A stretch of 64,000 nt of DNA. Source: Arthrobotrys musiformis (taxonomy: Eukaryota; Ascomycota; Orbiliomycetes; Orbiliales; Orbiliaceae). Under the pieces are notes generated by a model that was not told the DNA's origin, did no database searches, and saw nothing but the letters and a program-made list of their open reading frames with translations. The translations under genes and the position numbers were made by a program. Positions 48,086 to 59,437 of this stretch are shown one piece after another; position 1 is the first letter of the stretch; each line of letters begins with the position of its first letter. The stretch is from NCBI GenBank assembly GCA_036971715.1, contig JAVHJL010000005.1, positions 3,658,001 through 3,722,000 on the forward strand, in the 5' to 3' direction.

Positions 48086-49969
48086 ATGACCACGAGTACG
48101 ATCTGTATAATGGCGACCGGAACGGCACCGCTATCTAGTGCTTCGGCGTTAATAACGAACTTCGATGGCATTCCAGTAGAAAGTGCAACGTCTTCCAGCA
48201 GCCGCCCAAGGAATGGTGTTAAAAACGCCCCTCCTCAGGAACTTTTTATCCATCTTCCGAACCTATTCCCTTCCTTCCTATCAACCGACGCGGCCACAAA
48301 TGCGCACTATACAGAGGCTAAGGCAATGGAGCGGGAGGAATGGGTTTCAACCATTCTTAACCTCAATGAGAAAGCAAAGAAAAAGCTTGCGAGTACTAAG
48401 TTTGGGCTGCTTACTGCGTATTGGGTGCCTGGTGCGCCCGAGGATAGATTCTGGACGTTTGTTATTTTCACTTATTGGGTTCGTCAACATATCTTACCGC
48501 GACTCTTTCTTAGGAGTATATGTGGTGTACGGCTACTAAATCTGGATCCTGACCACTTATAGATATTCATATTTGACGATCGTAAGTAGCTGCTATGGTT
48601 TGCGTCGAATGAGGCGGCAAAGTTTCTTTTATTCCCTGGCTTAACCTAGCTAAATGCTTCTTGCAAAGGATTCGACGAAGGGGATCTTCATAATGACATT
48701 ATCGCCGCCGCGCGAGAGAATTTTGAGACATTGGCGATTTTCGAGGAAAACCAGCCCCTAATCCCCGCAGACAAAGACCCTCTCAAGCATATGTTCCAAA
48801 GAGTTTGGATGCATATTAAGGCCGTAAGAACTATACGATAGCTTGCCCCTTCCTATAGGCAGTACAACTACTAATACAGCGGTTAAGACTTCCTCACTAG
48901 GTGATTAACTCGTTGACCGATTTTGGATGAACCTGTTTTTATCAAACAATTCCAGGCCGAAGATGCTGATAGTATCTAGAGCTACAAAGTCGCTACAAGG
49001 AAAGCGTGAGAAGATACATGCTAGGACTATTGAAACAAGTATACGATACTTGCAACGCGCCCACTGAGGACATATCTATCGAGCAATACCTGGATTGCAG
49101 GCGGAGTGCAGGTGCTCTGCATATCACCGCTGTCGTATCCGAGTATGTACATATCCGCATACGTACGCATAGCCTTCGCATCGCGATTTTTGTCTAGCTA
49201 ACCGGGTTTTCTACTTGAGTAGGTGGGCATCGGGTATAACGGTACCCGAGTGTGTGGCGGCACATCCGGTCATGTGGGAGTTTCAGGACATTATAGCCGA
49301 TATTTGTGGGATGTGAGTAGTTCATAAGTTGCCCTTGTATATTCATACCTCGGGATTTATTTCCGCACCGAGCTTCCGGATATGCGGCAAGATATCATGC
49401 AAGGGCACATAAGCACGCATACTGACAAATGCAAGGCACAACGATATGCTCTCAATTAAGAAAGACCTGGTAAGATTGTGGATTATGTCCGCTACATAAG
49501 CAAGGGCAGTTGTTTGACTGCTGATAACTGGGCTGTTACATTGCTTAGGTATATGGCACCGAATCCAATCTCGTTATCAAACTATGGCGCCAAGATCGGT
49601 CGATGCAAGAAGCTGTAGATGAAGCTGGTCGAATGCTATACGATTGCTATGAGAAGTGGAGGTCGAAGGTGAATGTGTTGTCAGTGTTGGGGTTGGACCA
49701 TACAGCTACAAAGCAGGCACATAGATTATTGGAGTGTTATTGCTATATTTCTTCTGGAATGAATGAGTGGAGGTAATGTCAACGCCTCCAGTTTCCAAAT
49801 TTGGGTAGGCTTTTTAGTATCGGAGCTAATGATTTCTTGGGATTTTTCTTCGTTTAGCTTTGGGACTGGACGGTATGGTCTTGACTCGACTGAGGTCCGC
49901 ACAGCTCATGTCCTCAGACTGCCAGTTGATTTGGTACGGATGGCGGTGCGGGGAAGTGAGAAAGTTTAA
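48086..49969 (+). CDS. Class I terpene synthase (terpene cyclase)
   Basis: Eight exons: 48086-48478, 48563-48581, 48669-48823, 48973-49142, 49223-49312, 49436-49469, 49549-49772 and 49858-49969. They join to 398 residues. The metal-binding aspartate motif D136-D-R-F-D140 (FIFDDRFDEGD) is built from exons 2 and 3. The NSE triad is N278-D-M-L-S282-I-K-K-D286, with Asp in place of Glu. R232 lies 46 residues before N278, where the pyrophosphate sensor is expected. The C-terminal R367-Y368 pair (WSFGTGRYG) is formed across the last splice. All catalytic elements are therefore present. The enzyme should ionise a prenyl diphosphate, probably farnesyl diphosphate given its size, and cyclise it. The product cannot be predicted. 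The exon 3/4 junction is least sure: the acceptor at 48972 is weak and a stronger one at about 48956 would bring in a stop. A 2-OG oxygenase lies upstream. Confidence 0.87.
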
Positions 49970-50533
49970 GATTGAAGGGTAACATGCGTGTGCGCGGCTA
50001 CCGCCTGCCTCGCGTATTCCTAGATGAGATCCGGTGGCGAAATATTCGTGGAGTCTTGGAGTTATTATTTTTGGGGGGCCAGATTGATTTATCTTATTTT
50101 TTCTTAAATTATTTTGGTTCTATGCTTTTTAGAGTATTTACCCAATCTATCGGTTTATATGAAACCGATATTGTCTCCTTAAAAAGAATGCTTTCATTGA
50201 AATATGCCATTTTCGTTCGGGTTCTGATTCGGTATGGATTTATTGTGAGAACATCATATCTCATAGCGAGTGACTATTGTACATCATTAAGAATTATTGA
50301 ATTTGAGTGACCGGCTCGTAGCAAGATTAGACATTAAGTTTTTGGTCGGAAGAAGTGACGTATTAAACATTAGTTGCGGTGCGGTATGAGTTGTTGGAAA
50401 TTATATGCGAGGTTTTGCGGGCGTGTGCATACGCTCTATAGAATCGTGATGGAAATCGTTGGCGTTTCTTTTGATTCGCGGCTCCTTTGGCTCTCGGCAC
50501 GGGCCGAAGTTTGAATAGTCGAATTGGTGCAAT
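49970..50533. other. Convergent intergenic region
   Basis: T-rich stretch between the terpene synthase and the minus-strand membrane protein. The small frame at 49972-50310 looks like a chance frame in T-rich DNA. Confidence 0.45.
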
Positions 50534-51327
50534 TCAAGCATTATCGAGGGCAATATCCTTAACACGGGCCTTCTTGTGAATTGCTATGCCGCTGTAGAGA
50601 GAGAAAACCGCGCAGCTATAGTGGGGAGGTTAGCGAAATATGGTCCATATTTAGTTAATACGGGGAGCATAGATAACTCACTTCAGTCCAAGAGTAACGA
50701 TGAAAATTGAAGGGAGCCAAGCGATGTTATGCCAACTAACCCCCCATGTTAGTTTCAACCCGGAAAGCAAATTCGAATAACATTGGCAAGGTGCATGCAC
50801 CGACATGCATATGGTTGATGTCTTCAGTTACTTACGTGTAGAGTATGGTCGTTACGATCCCTTCGGCAATCAAGCCGAGAGCAAAAACGAGGTATGTTCC
50901 CAAGGTGAGAGCTGGTGAGAGGTACGAAAATTTGCAGACGAACATGAAGATGATTGACCAGAGGAAAATTATGGCAGGGCCCGGAATCATGACTACCCAT
51001 CCAGTCCTATTTTTGTGACAGTGAGCTATCAGCAAGTATATCTCGTTATTCGATAACGTGTTGCCACTTGTTGGAATTTCTGAGGTGACACAGATGGAAA
51101 CCCGACAACCTGTGTTGTGAGCAGATGTATATGTATGCGCAGACTTACCCTTCGCCGTAGTCATTTCCTGGTTCGTTGGCATCCGTGATGTTGATGATGA
51201 TGGCCACGATGAGGGTCACGATAGAGTGGAGGAAGGTCGAGAGCGTAAGCCCGAACGGCTTTCCAACGCCAGCGCCGCTCCAGGCGGTCGCTGTTTTCGG
51301 TGAAGTGAATCTGTTGAATTCGAACAT
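50534..51327 (-). CDS. Small four-helix membrane protein (MARVEL-like topology)
   Basis: Four exons on the minus strand: 51327-51149, 51006-50836, 50735-50682 and 50615-50534, giving 161 residues. The start is the ATG at 51327; the frame continues upstream only from a TTG. Four hydrophobic segments are seen: TLSTFLHSIVTLIVAIII, VVMIPGPAIIFLWSIIFMFV, LGTYLVFALGLIAEGIVTTI and AWLPSIFIVTLGL|NCAVFSLYSGIAI. The last is completed only by splicing in exon 4, which supports that exon; without it the protein would end at a TGA after exon 3. A basic C-terminal tail (HKKARVKD) follows, as in positive-inside cytosolic ends. The size and four-helix layout resemble fungal MARVEL-type membrane proteins, but no diagnostic motif was seen. 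Function unknown. Confidence 0.72.
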
Positions 51328-52301
51328 TGCTATTTGCGGCTTTCCATTCAAAGTCTGGAAGGATTGGAAGAGGAAAATGGTTCGGTTGCTCGTCAATATA
51401 AGCCTCTAAAATTGTCAGATATATGATGAATTATCAGGAACAGAGAGGTATTTATATGCGGCTACTCAGGTTTCCTTTGAAGCGTGAGAACATGCATCAA
51501 TAAGGTCGTCGCTTATTGAGTTATCCACGTCTGCCAAGGTTGGTATGCTCGTACGGCTTTCTGTACAGCCCACCTTCCAAGACTTTTGATCGATTGACCT
51601 GTGACTATTCATATCTGCAACCAAGCAGGGATTCTCTTCTTCCACATAGCCCCCAGTTTGTTCGGTAGTTGGAGGGTCCTTCCACATAGAGCAGTTCTAC
51701 TTTTCTCAAATCGCTAATCCCAGGGTACCTGGGGTCCACATCTGACGAGGCCCAAGGCGTAGTAATTCGTTGCCATCCTCTTCGAGTACTTACGTAAGAA
51801 CGGATATAGTCTCTTCCGAAAGGCATAAGGCGTCCTGTGGTATCTTTTTCTTCTTCTTTGTTGCCTTCAGCATATTGGTGACCGCAACACATCAAATTGC
51901 CAGTTGGGTGTGGAATGGATATGATATCAGCCCAGAATTGCAGTTGTCAGCTTTGGGTGACAAAAGCGACGGTCATACGAGTTGCGATCTACGACAAAGC
52001 ACGCATGTGGTTCGTGGATCTTGTCTCCATGAAGACGCCAAGAAACTATGGCGTTGAGTAAACTTTCGGATCGGAGTTTTTCCTTTATTCTTGTTTTCGT
52101 TTGTCCTAAAAGTGTGTCTACATACCTTGCCTAAGTAGAATGGCTCGGAGAAGGGACTTTACATTTCTATGTACATGTACCATGGAGAATTCACATCGTA
52201 TTGTTCTTCCAAATGGGTCTTCTCGCACAATTGCTAGCTTATGTACAGGGGTTCAAGTTGTATGCCTGATGCTTCCACCGAGAGAATTGGTAAGTAATTA
52301 C
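51328..52301. other. Intergenic, no firm gene
   Basis: Between two minus-strand genes. A minus-strand frame of 96 codons (51605-51895) and overlapping frames have no recognisable domain or splice support. Confidence 0.4.
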
Positions 52302-54004
52302 TTATCTCAGCCCGTTGTTCAACATGTTCGGAGCATTGTTTGTTCCGCGGACGACGCCACGGATAGCTTTCGACAGAATTAACTGTTTCATGCCTCTGGG
52401 ATTCAGCTTCAGATTCGGGTTCTTAACGAGTTCCTCTGCGATCATGCCCGAAACTGCTGGACACGCCATTGAAGTGCCTTGCATGGAAGTGATAGATCTG
52501 CCAATTAGTCGACCAGTTAGCATGGCTGTGCCGAGCCAGGCGAAGGGAAAGCGAAAAAGTCTGGAGTTACATACTGAGGCCCACGGTTGTGAGAACTGAC
52601 AATAGCGACACCCGGCGCATGGATATCGACACATCTACCAAAATTGGAAAAGCTGGCCCGGTTGTCATTGATGTCCGTGGCACCAACTGTGATAATTGGG
52701 ATTTGGGCGGAAAATCCGGCGGGCCAGAAGTTACAAGCGTCGGCGTTATCGTTTCCTGCAGCAACAGAGAAATGCATGCCAGCTTGAATGCCTTTCTCCA
52801 TGGCCCTCATGGCAGCAGTAGCTCGGCCGTTTCCGCCAAGAGACATACTAACAACAGAGCCTGTGGTTGCGTTAGCAATTGATAGTTACTTGTTTATTAG
52901 ACGTTGGACCAACCTTTGAAGTTAGGGTCTCTCATCCGCTGGAGATGGCGTCTATAGGCAAATTCAAGACCACCAAGTATGGCGGCGAAGGTTCCAGGGC
53001 CGCGACCAGGCAGTACTTTGGCACCAATTAGGTTGACGTTCTTAGAAACACCGAACCGTGTCCCGCCAATAGTTCCAGAGCAGTGGCTGCCATGACCGCC
53101 ATCGTCGTTGAAGTTGTTGCCGTAGCCGGTAAAGCCCATAGAGGCTCTACCACCAAATTCGGTGTGTGCAGTATTTATACCTACTCTAAATTAGTAATTA
53201 TCCGCCGGAGTTTGGTGATACTTGTTGGCACTGCTTACCAGTGTCAAGAACGTAGACGTCTACACCCGCACCACCACTCTGGTCAAAGCGGTAGTTATAT
53301 GATAAATCTGTAGCGCGGCGACCTTGTGCATTCACACGGTTGGCGCTTGAGACCCTTTGGAGGTTCCACGGCGCAGTGTTTTGTGTTTGGATGCGACCAG
53401 TTTGGCGCTTCTCAAAGATATGCTCTTCATCCCATGAAGTCGAATTGTACGCAGCTTCCGCAGCTAAGTCTTCCTCATCCTGTGGCATAACACTAGCGTA
53501 CACCAACCCATTCTTTTCCAAAGAGCCAATGTTCTCAGCATCGGCCATACCTTCGGCTTCGGATTCCCTCATCTTCATAGTGAATGCTCTGATACTTTTC
53601 CCGAAGGTCTCGATACGGGTACCTTCGTCAGTTTGAAAGCTTATATAAGAGCTATCTCCTAGTTGCTCATCGAATGCAAGGAACTTGTGGATATCGCGTG
53701 ATTCTTTGATTCGAGTAGTATTATACCCCATTTCATCAAATATCTGCGGCCACGGGCGCTTCTCGTCTTCGGACATAACGACGAGATATTCATCGATTGG
53801 ATCATCGTCATTGGGTTTGGTTGCGTGGGATTGCGAGGTGAGGCATGGTTTTGTGGCTGGTGGGAGAGTTTTCATTTGGTGCGCTAGAGTTGCGATTTTA
53901 TCGCCTCGGCGGTACCAGCGCTTGTTGAGGGACTCGCTTGGTGCACCGTACGCGGATTGAACCGCTGCAAGTAGCAAAGTGCTAGAAATGATGATTGACT
54001 TCAT
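52302..54004 (-). CDS. Secreted subtilisin-like serine protease (S8, proteinase K-like)
   Basis: Four exons on the minus strand: 54004-53239, 53180-52914, 52860-52575 and 52497-52302, giving 504 residues. A signal peptide (IIISSTLLLAAVQSAYG) and a propeptide of about 190 residues precede the mature domain. The propeptide contains an I9-like region starting at DEYLVVMSED. A dibasic EKRQTG site near residue 205 is the likely maturation point. The catalytic Asp is D254 (YVLDTG), His H285 (GHGSHCSGT) and Ser S449 (GTSMACP). The oxyanion Asn is in AAGNDNADAC. The first and third introns fall right at catalytic blocks (DT|G and Q|SITSMQGTSMA). This is the proteinase K layout; enzymes of the family degrade extracellular protein. 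The propeptide is longer and more acidic than usual. It is transcribed divergently from the F-box gene at 55315. Confidence 0.92.
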
Positions 54005-55314
54005 TTTGATGCTCTAGTCGGGCGCGGGAATTCTAAAAAGATGAGGAAACAAAGAGAGTGGTAGATTAGTCGCGCAGCGACAATCACAAAAGATCAAAGT
54101 TAAAAAAAAGAGCGTAGAAAAAGAATGGAAAAGAATGGAAATCACGGCTAGCGCGAGTGGGCGAAGGAGCGAATTCTGAGGCAGATGAGTGGTGAACTTG
54201 ATAGTGGAAGAACTCTGGTGAGGGGAGCACAAACTTATATCCTCCAATGGGTTGGCCATAATATATTTTCTAGAAAATTCGGGGAAACGATCAGGCCTTT
54301 CGTGGGAGTTCACGAAATCGGGAAGTTTTCACCAACTGTAACGACACCCCTCCCCCATAAACCGGCAAAGAAGTTTGGAGTGCTTCAAAGACCTGCGCTT
54401 GATTTCAGCCACTTCGAGCCACCTTGAATGCTGAGCTTGAATTGGAAGCTACGGAGTTGAGCAGGAGTCGTTACCATTGATTAAGGTGCAGGTACCCGTG
54501 GGTGGCCTGGCTGGGTAGCTATTTCGAATCAGGTGAAGGAGATCAGTCTCAATGCCGGCAAGTGAAAGGCATGGTAAGCGCTCTTGGGGAAGTCTTGGGG
54601 TTTTCTTCCCGGGCCCCTCGTTTCACTTGGGAGATCTAGATGAGATAATGTGTGGTTTTTGTTGCTTTCTGTCAAACGACACTGCGCCGAGACCAACCCT
54701 CAATTAGGGGTATTGAGGGTTCCCAGGCACCCGTTCAACCCGACACCGTTACACCGGCATGGTATTGACCGAGCTCCTCTGGGTGGTGTATACGATTTTG
54801 GTGGTTGTCACGAATTTTTCTCGCCTCAGAGTGAGACTAGGTGAGCGAGGCCAGGTCATGTTTGAAAACACGTTTGAGTGTGACGTTCGGTTATTTCGAC
54901 ATTCCCTTCTCTTGTTCTTTCCCCTTTGGAAATCTGGAGTGAATTGCGAACACGAACGAGCACCAGCGCGCCGGGGTATTAGAGCTGGAAATTCTCCTGG
55001 CTGACAAGGTGAGCCCGTTCCTCGGATACTATGGCGCATACGATAATTTTCCAACCTGTAAACTAATGCAGCATTGTATTGCAATCAGAATCTTGAACTT
55101 GTCTTGCAGTGAATTGAACCAAATTGTACCAAAAGCGCACAGCTGGTGGGTATATATACGGATACATATGGGTGACCAAAACCCCTCAGCCCGACTGGAG
55201 CAAAAATTCATTGTCGAGGTGGGAGTAGGCTTGAGTAGCGAAAACTGGAAAAGAACTTTCTCAAATTCGCGGCCTTTATATTTTGGTTAAACGTTAGAAG
55301 GGGAAGCCGACAAG
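54005..55314. promoter_or_regulatory. Divergent intergenic region, protease and F-box genes
   Basis: A 1.3-kb region between two divergent start codons. Small frames within it (54185-54427, 54650-55290) are not recognisable. It should contain both promoters; a TATATATA-like stretch lies at about 55150-55158. Confidence 0.4.
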
Positions 55315-57140
55315 ATGGCCTCGACTTCACGAGCATTGAAATGGGCGGGTAGAAAATTGGGTGACGGTAAGCCTTTTAGACAAAAGGGATTATACAGGGT
55401 AGTCTTTAGTTGCTTACAGGTTCGTTTGGATCAAGGTACTTCCGATACAACGAATACGGCAGGAAAGAAGCCTCCGCTAACACTGGAGACTCTACCCTAC
55501 GATATTCTCATCAGCATTTGTGAATACATCGCTCCTGAAGATGGACCGTGGCCCTGTCAGGACGAAACCTGTAGTATTTGTGCAAGCCAACACATCGTAA
55601 TGCGGGAGAAGGTGTCGACGGTCGAGCGAATCAGACAACAAATTAGTAGTATCAGACTTACGCGACCATCCGCCATGAACCCTCTACCAAATACAAACTA
55701 CTACGCCGCTTTCTCCCAGACCAGCAAGTACTTAAGGGAAATTGCTATCCCATTCGTGTTTCGGGCGATGCGAATCGCCCCACGGACTGGTGAAGAATAT
55801 ATGAGGCTCGGGCGAGAGCTTCTCCTTATGGAGGGGAAGGGGATATTTGAAAGCGTCCGGTAAGTATCTTAGCTGATAGCTCTCTTCGGGGCATGTGGTT
55901 AGTTCCAATTATCAACCTAGTCGTTATGCTCATGAACATTGAATCTGTACAGAAAGTTGTCAATAGTGTTTTCCCCTGATATATACCTGGATGAGAACCT
56001 TTGCCTAAGAAACGAATTTCCAGTTTTCAAACAGTCGGATATGCTAATTTCGTCGATGGAAATAATACTCCGCAACATCACTAAACTAGATACCCTATTG
56101 TGCAAGATTGATTTCGTGAAGGAGAATTTCCGACTCAACTCCCTGCCTCTAACCAAAGAAAGGAGAATCCCGGTGGGCAGTTTGATGATCTCATATGGAT
56201 GCGGGTGGCTGCTCCCACATCTTGAACCGAGGCGGCTAATGATCAGAAAAGGTAACGAGGTAGGTCGTTCGTTTTTGATCTTGATAGACTTTAAAAGAAG
56301 CCTACTAAATGACTAATTTTCGGTAATTAATTGATATACGCGAAAAGGAAACATGGTATCACATTGTAAGAGCAGAAACCGAAGTAGCCCGTCGGTCAAC
56401 TTTAAAGATACGCACAGAATCCCTAAGATTGCGCGGCATCGACCACCCAGAGCGTGATACGAGGGCCGTTCGCTTTTACAAAGACTTGAAGACGTGTGCC
56501 AACTTCCTAACGGAGCTTCGAATTTTCACCTACATTGTTGATAACAACGGGATAAAAGGTATTTAGTTGTCTCCTACCTAGACCTGGGAGGGTATTCAGA
56601 CGTAGATCAAGTATCGATTTTATTAACATTGGGTTTGGAGCGCTAATATATACTGGTTGGTGTTAAAAAGACCTGTTACAGTGCGTTCCTTATCTGGAAA
56701 GGCTACACCTTGAGAATCACTGGCACTCTTGGTCCCGACCAGACAGATTAACATTTTTTGTAAGATGGACTACTTCACTGATGCTACTGTACGTTTTCTT
56801 GTGCTGATCGTGATGTCACCAGGATTTGTCCGTGACTCTATCTTGTTTGCATAGCCTGGTCTATCTGCACATTTGGAACGATTCAGATTCCGCCCGGGAA
56901 TACGACATTAGGGACGAAAATATACATGCAAGCTTTGCTAGAAACTGCAAGTCCTTGCAAGAACTAGTCCTTGGGATCGATGAGAATACCGCTATCTGCA
57001 AGATCATGAGGGACGAGTCTGGGGATCTGATACCTGAAAAGACACAGCTGAGAGCTAAAGATGAACCAGACAAAAGAGTGTTCTTCAGGCCGTCCCCGCA
57101 CCAAGGCCGCAATTTCGTCAAATCCTTTTTGAACGAATAA
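55315..57140 (+). CDS. F-box protein with leucine-rich C-terminal half
   Basis: Five exons: 55315-55859, 55953-56259, 56348-56558, 56671-56759 and 56823-57140, giving 489 residues. The F-box core LETLPYDILISICEYI is at residues 57-72, so it would bind Skp1 in an SCF ubiquitin ligase. A CQDETCSIC cluster follows directly. The later part has LRR-like segments: LEPRRLMIRKG, FLTELRIFTYI, PYLERLHLENHW, LHSLVYLHIW and KSLQELVLGI. The exon 3/4 join uses an AAAAAG acceptor, because the CAG acceptor 9 nt downstream would not keep the frame; splicing gives GIKDLLQCVPYLERL. A possible GTAAGC donor at 55368 in exon 1 has no in-frame partner, so the first exon is read through. It is adjacent to another F-box gene on the same strand; the two are not obvious copies. 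Confidence 0.8.
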
Positions 57141-57667
57141 ACTGGTTCCCTGGCGGATTTCATTCGCTTTTACCAGGACTATGCATACACAAGGCGGTTA
57201 AACAAAATTTAGGATCGTACCAAAAAAAAAAAAATAATAATATGCACTAGCTATTCTTGTTTGAGCAGCATGAATGCACATGCATTGTCGGCCTTGTGGG
57301 CTCCAAATCTGACATCCAACAACGTTGTTTCCGCCATTCCGACACCCGCATAGAAATGTAGTTGAAGCTTCTAGCATAGCTCCCAACGCATCAGCTTTCC
57401 TAATTTGGACTCATCGGCTTGGACCTGCATATCTCGATAAGATAATCCCATTGGCTAAATAGCCAGCAAGCATTGCATGCAAATTGTACAACTCTCCGTG
57501 GAAAAACGGTGATTATGATATATTTAAATTCTGATCGCGGTTCAGGAGGGTTTCTTCCCCTTTAAACTATTATTGTTGACATTTTCGATAATTCTGAGTA
57601 TACTCGAGTATTAAAGAGCGCGACAGAGGATACAACCGCAAGCGAACTCGAAGCTCAAACCTTCACG
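57141..57667. other. Intergenic between two F-box genes
   Basis: Contains an A13 run near 57222 followed by TAATAATA. Last part is the likely promoter of the gene at 57668. No gene seen. Confidence 0.45.
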
Positions 57668-59437
57668 ATGTTTAAAACCGACTTCCAAATCACGACAATT
57701 CCAGAAATAGTAGCAGACGAACCCTCTCCGGGGCTGCCTCCTCAGTGGGATGACTACGATGTTGATCCTGGCGCAAGAACCGACCAAAAGCCCCCTATTC
57801 TGAATCTTTCAATCGACATCCTTGCTTTAGTCATCGAATATCTTTCATTTCGCGATATAATTTCCCTTTCTCTCACTACAAAAGGGTTTAGACATCTGCG
57901 ACCTGAACCTGCTTCGAACCCAGGCTCTGCCCCACTTTCACCTCCTCTATCACCTGGAAATGAAGCACTATGCTCTGCTAGAATCCATCAAAGGTTTTTG
58001 GCTCATAAATCTTCCCAAAAAAAGACAGAACAATGCCCCTACTGCCAACATGACCTCTGCCCGACTAGCTGCTCGTCAGCTATGTTCCTCGACACGCAAA
58101 CAGGCATATTGTTTCCCGCATCCCTTTATAACAAACATAAAGCCATGTTTAAATACTCCCCAGAGTTTACCAAGCGGGAAACCGCCCTTCTTACACCCAA
58201 CAAGCGCGAATCTCTGCACCTGGGGCATAACAAGCGCGAATCATTCATGGGACACAGCAAGCGCGAATCTCTTCTTATTTCCCCCAAACGTCAATCGACA
58301 ATGATGCATATGGCAATCAATACTCCAAAGCCCGTGGAATTCGTTTACTCGACAATTTGGTGCGAACATCATAGGTGTCCCCGAGATCTCTTAGCGCAAA
58401 AGAGTAACTTCAGTGGAGGGGAGGATATCGCGAGCGGAGCGGGGAAATTCCTAGTAGAGTACAACAACGAATTACGGTGGGAAAAGGCACGACGGGAAAG
58501 GGGTCCCCGTTATTCTCTCTGGACTAGATGGTTGGTCGGCTATAAATCGGATCCACAACCCCAAACGCAGCGTACAGCTTCCATAGTAGGCAGTGGGCCT
58601 CGAAGGAAGAGCATCATACCTTGGCTGGACAACCAATCAGCCCCTTCCGGTGGGGGTAGCCGACGGAAGAGTTTGATACCTTGGCTGGACCGTGATCGCG
58701 AACCTTCCCTCACCCCGCCCCCGCCACCGGCAGCGGGTAGCGGTGGCAGCGGTGGCCGCAGGAAGAGTTTGTTCTCCTGGTTGGACAAGTTCAAGGATCC
58801 GAGCGAGTTAGAGGGGGCCAAACAGCCCGAGCCAATATATGAAAGGTCCTTTTACGAAACTTACTGCCTTCATTGCTTGCGCCCACTGAGAATGCAAGGT
58901 GCTAGCAGGGGTTTACACAGCCATTGGCAGGGACTAAGCTGCGAGTGTCGAACAGTCAGCCATGCCATTGGTGGTGGATGTCGTCGATGCGGCGTTGCTA
59001 GCGTTCGGTTCACTCTTATCGAAACATTTGATAAGATTTGGGAAAAGAAGATTGATAACTCTGATGGAGCTATCAAAAATCAGAGTTATTGGCTTTTCGT
59101 AGCTACTGAATGCGAAATAATCCGTGCAGCTGGCCCCGGAGCACTAATCGAAACCAAGAGGCTCCGTCCGCGAGACCCTGTCGCGGCCGCCAAAGCCCTG
59201 AATACCGTTCGGGGCTACGATGTCGTTCCACTCCCCAATCATAGCCCAGTCGGCCTTCAGGATCTTCCATACGAGGTTTTACGCCGTATTGTTGATTATC
59301 TCAGAGATATGGAAACTTTCCAGAGAGACCCGCATTTCTGGGCCATGCAGGCTACCTACTGTTTCCCGAAGGCATGGCAGGGAAGTTTTGGGGACTTTAA
59401 TGCCATGAACGTCCACGAAGATCCATGTTTGTCATAA
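57668..59437 (+). CDS. F-box protein with KRES and RRKS...WLD repeats
   Basis: A single-exon gene of 589 residues. An F-box-like stretch lies at about 44-77 (LNLSIDILALVIEYLSFRDIISLSLTTKGF). Cysteine-rich segments follow: CPYCQHDLCPTSC near residue 123, and CLHCLRPL, CECRT and GGGCRRCG at about 400-440, possibly zinc-binding. Between them are two repeat sets. KRES occurs three times plus KRQS at about 175-218. The unit RRKSxxxWLD occurs three times at about 318-372 (RRKSIIPWLD, RRKSLIPWLD, RRKSLFSWLD). A second F-box-like motif, LQDLPYEVLRRIVDYL, sits near the C-terminus at about 530-545. RRxS is a basophilic kinase consensus, so phospho-regulation is possible. An SCF adaptor role is inferred from the F-box; the target is unknown. 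Confidence 0.82.
   Translation: MFKTDFQITTIPEIVADEPSPGLPPQWDDYDVDPGARTDQKPPILNLSIDILALVIEYLSFRDIISLSLTTKGFRHLRPEPASNPGSAPLSPPLSPGNEALCSARIHQRFLAHKSSQKKTEQCPYCQHDLCPTSCSSAMFLDTQTGILFPASLYNKHKAMFKYSPEFTKRETALLTPNKRESLHLGHNKRESFMGHSKRESLLISPKRQSTMMHMAINTPKPVEFVYSTIWCEHHRCPRDLLAQKSNFSGGEDIASGAGKFLVEYNNELRWEKARRERGPRYSLWTRWLVGYKSDPQPQTQRTASIVGSGPRRKSIIPWLDNQSAPSGGGSRRKSLIPWLDRDREPSLTPPPPPAAGSGGSGGRRKSLFSWLDKFKDPSELEGAKQPEPIYERSFYETYCLHCLRPLRMQGASRGLHSHWQGLSCECRTVSHAIGGGCRRCGVASVRFTLIETFDKIWEKKIDNSDGAIKNQSYWLFVATECEIIRAAGPGALIETKRLRPRDPVAAAKALNTVRGYDVVPLPNHSPVGLQDLPYEVLRRIVDYLRDMETFQRDPHFWAMQATYCFPKAWQGSFGDFNAMNVHEDPCLS

Noticed and set aside
51605..51895. 96-codon minus frame
   Set aside because: No homology-like features and inconsistent with neighbouring splice patterns.
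55368..55420. Possible 53-nt intron (GTAAGC...TTACAG) in the F-box gene at 55315
   Set aside because: Removing it would shift out of the F-box frame, and no clear branch site is present.
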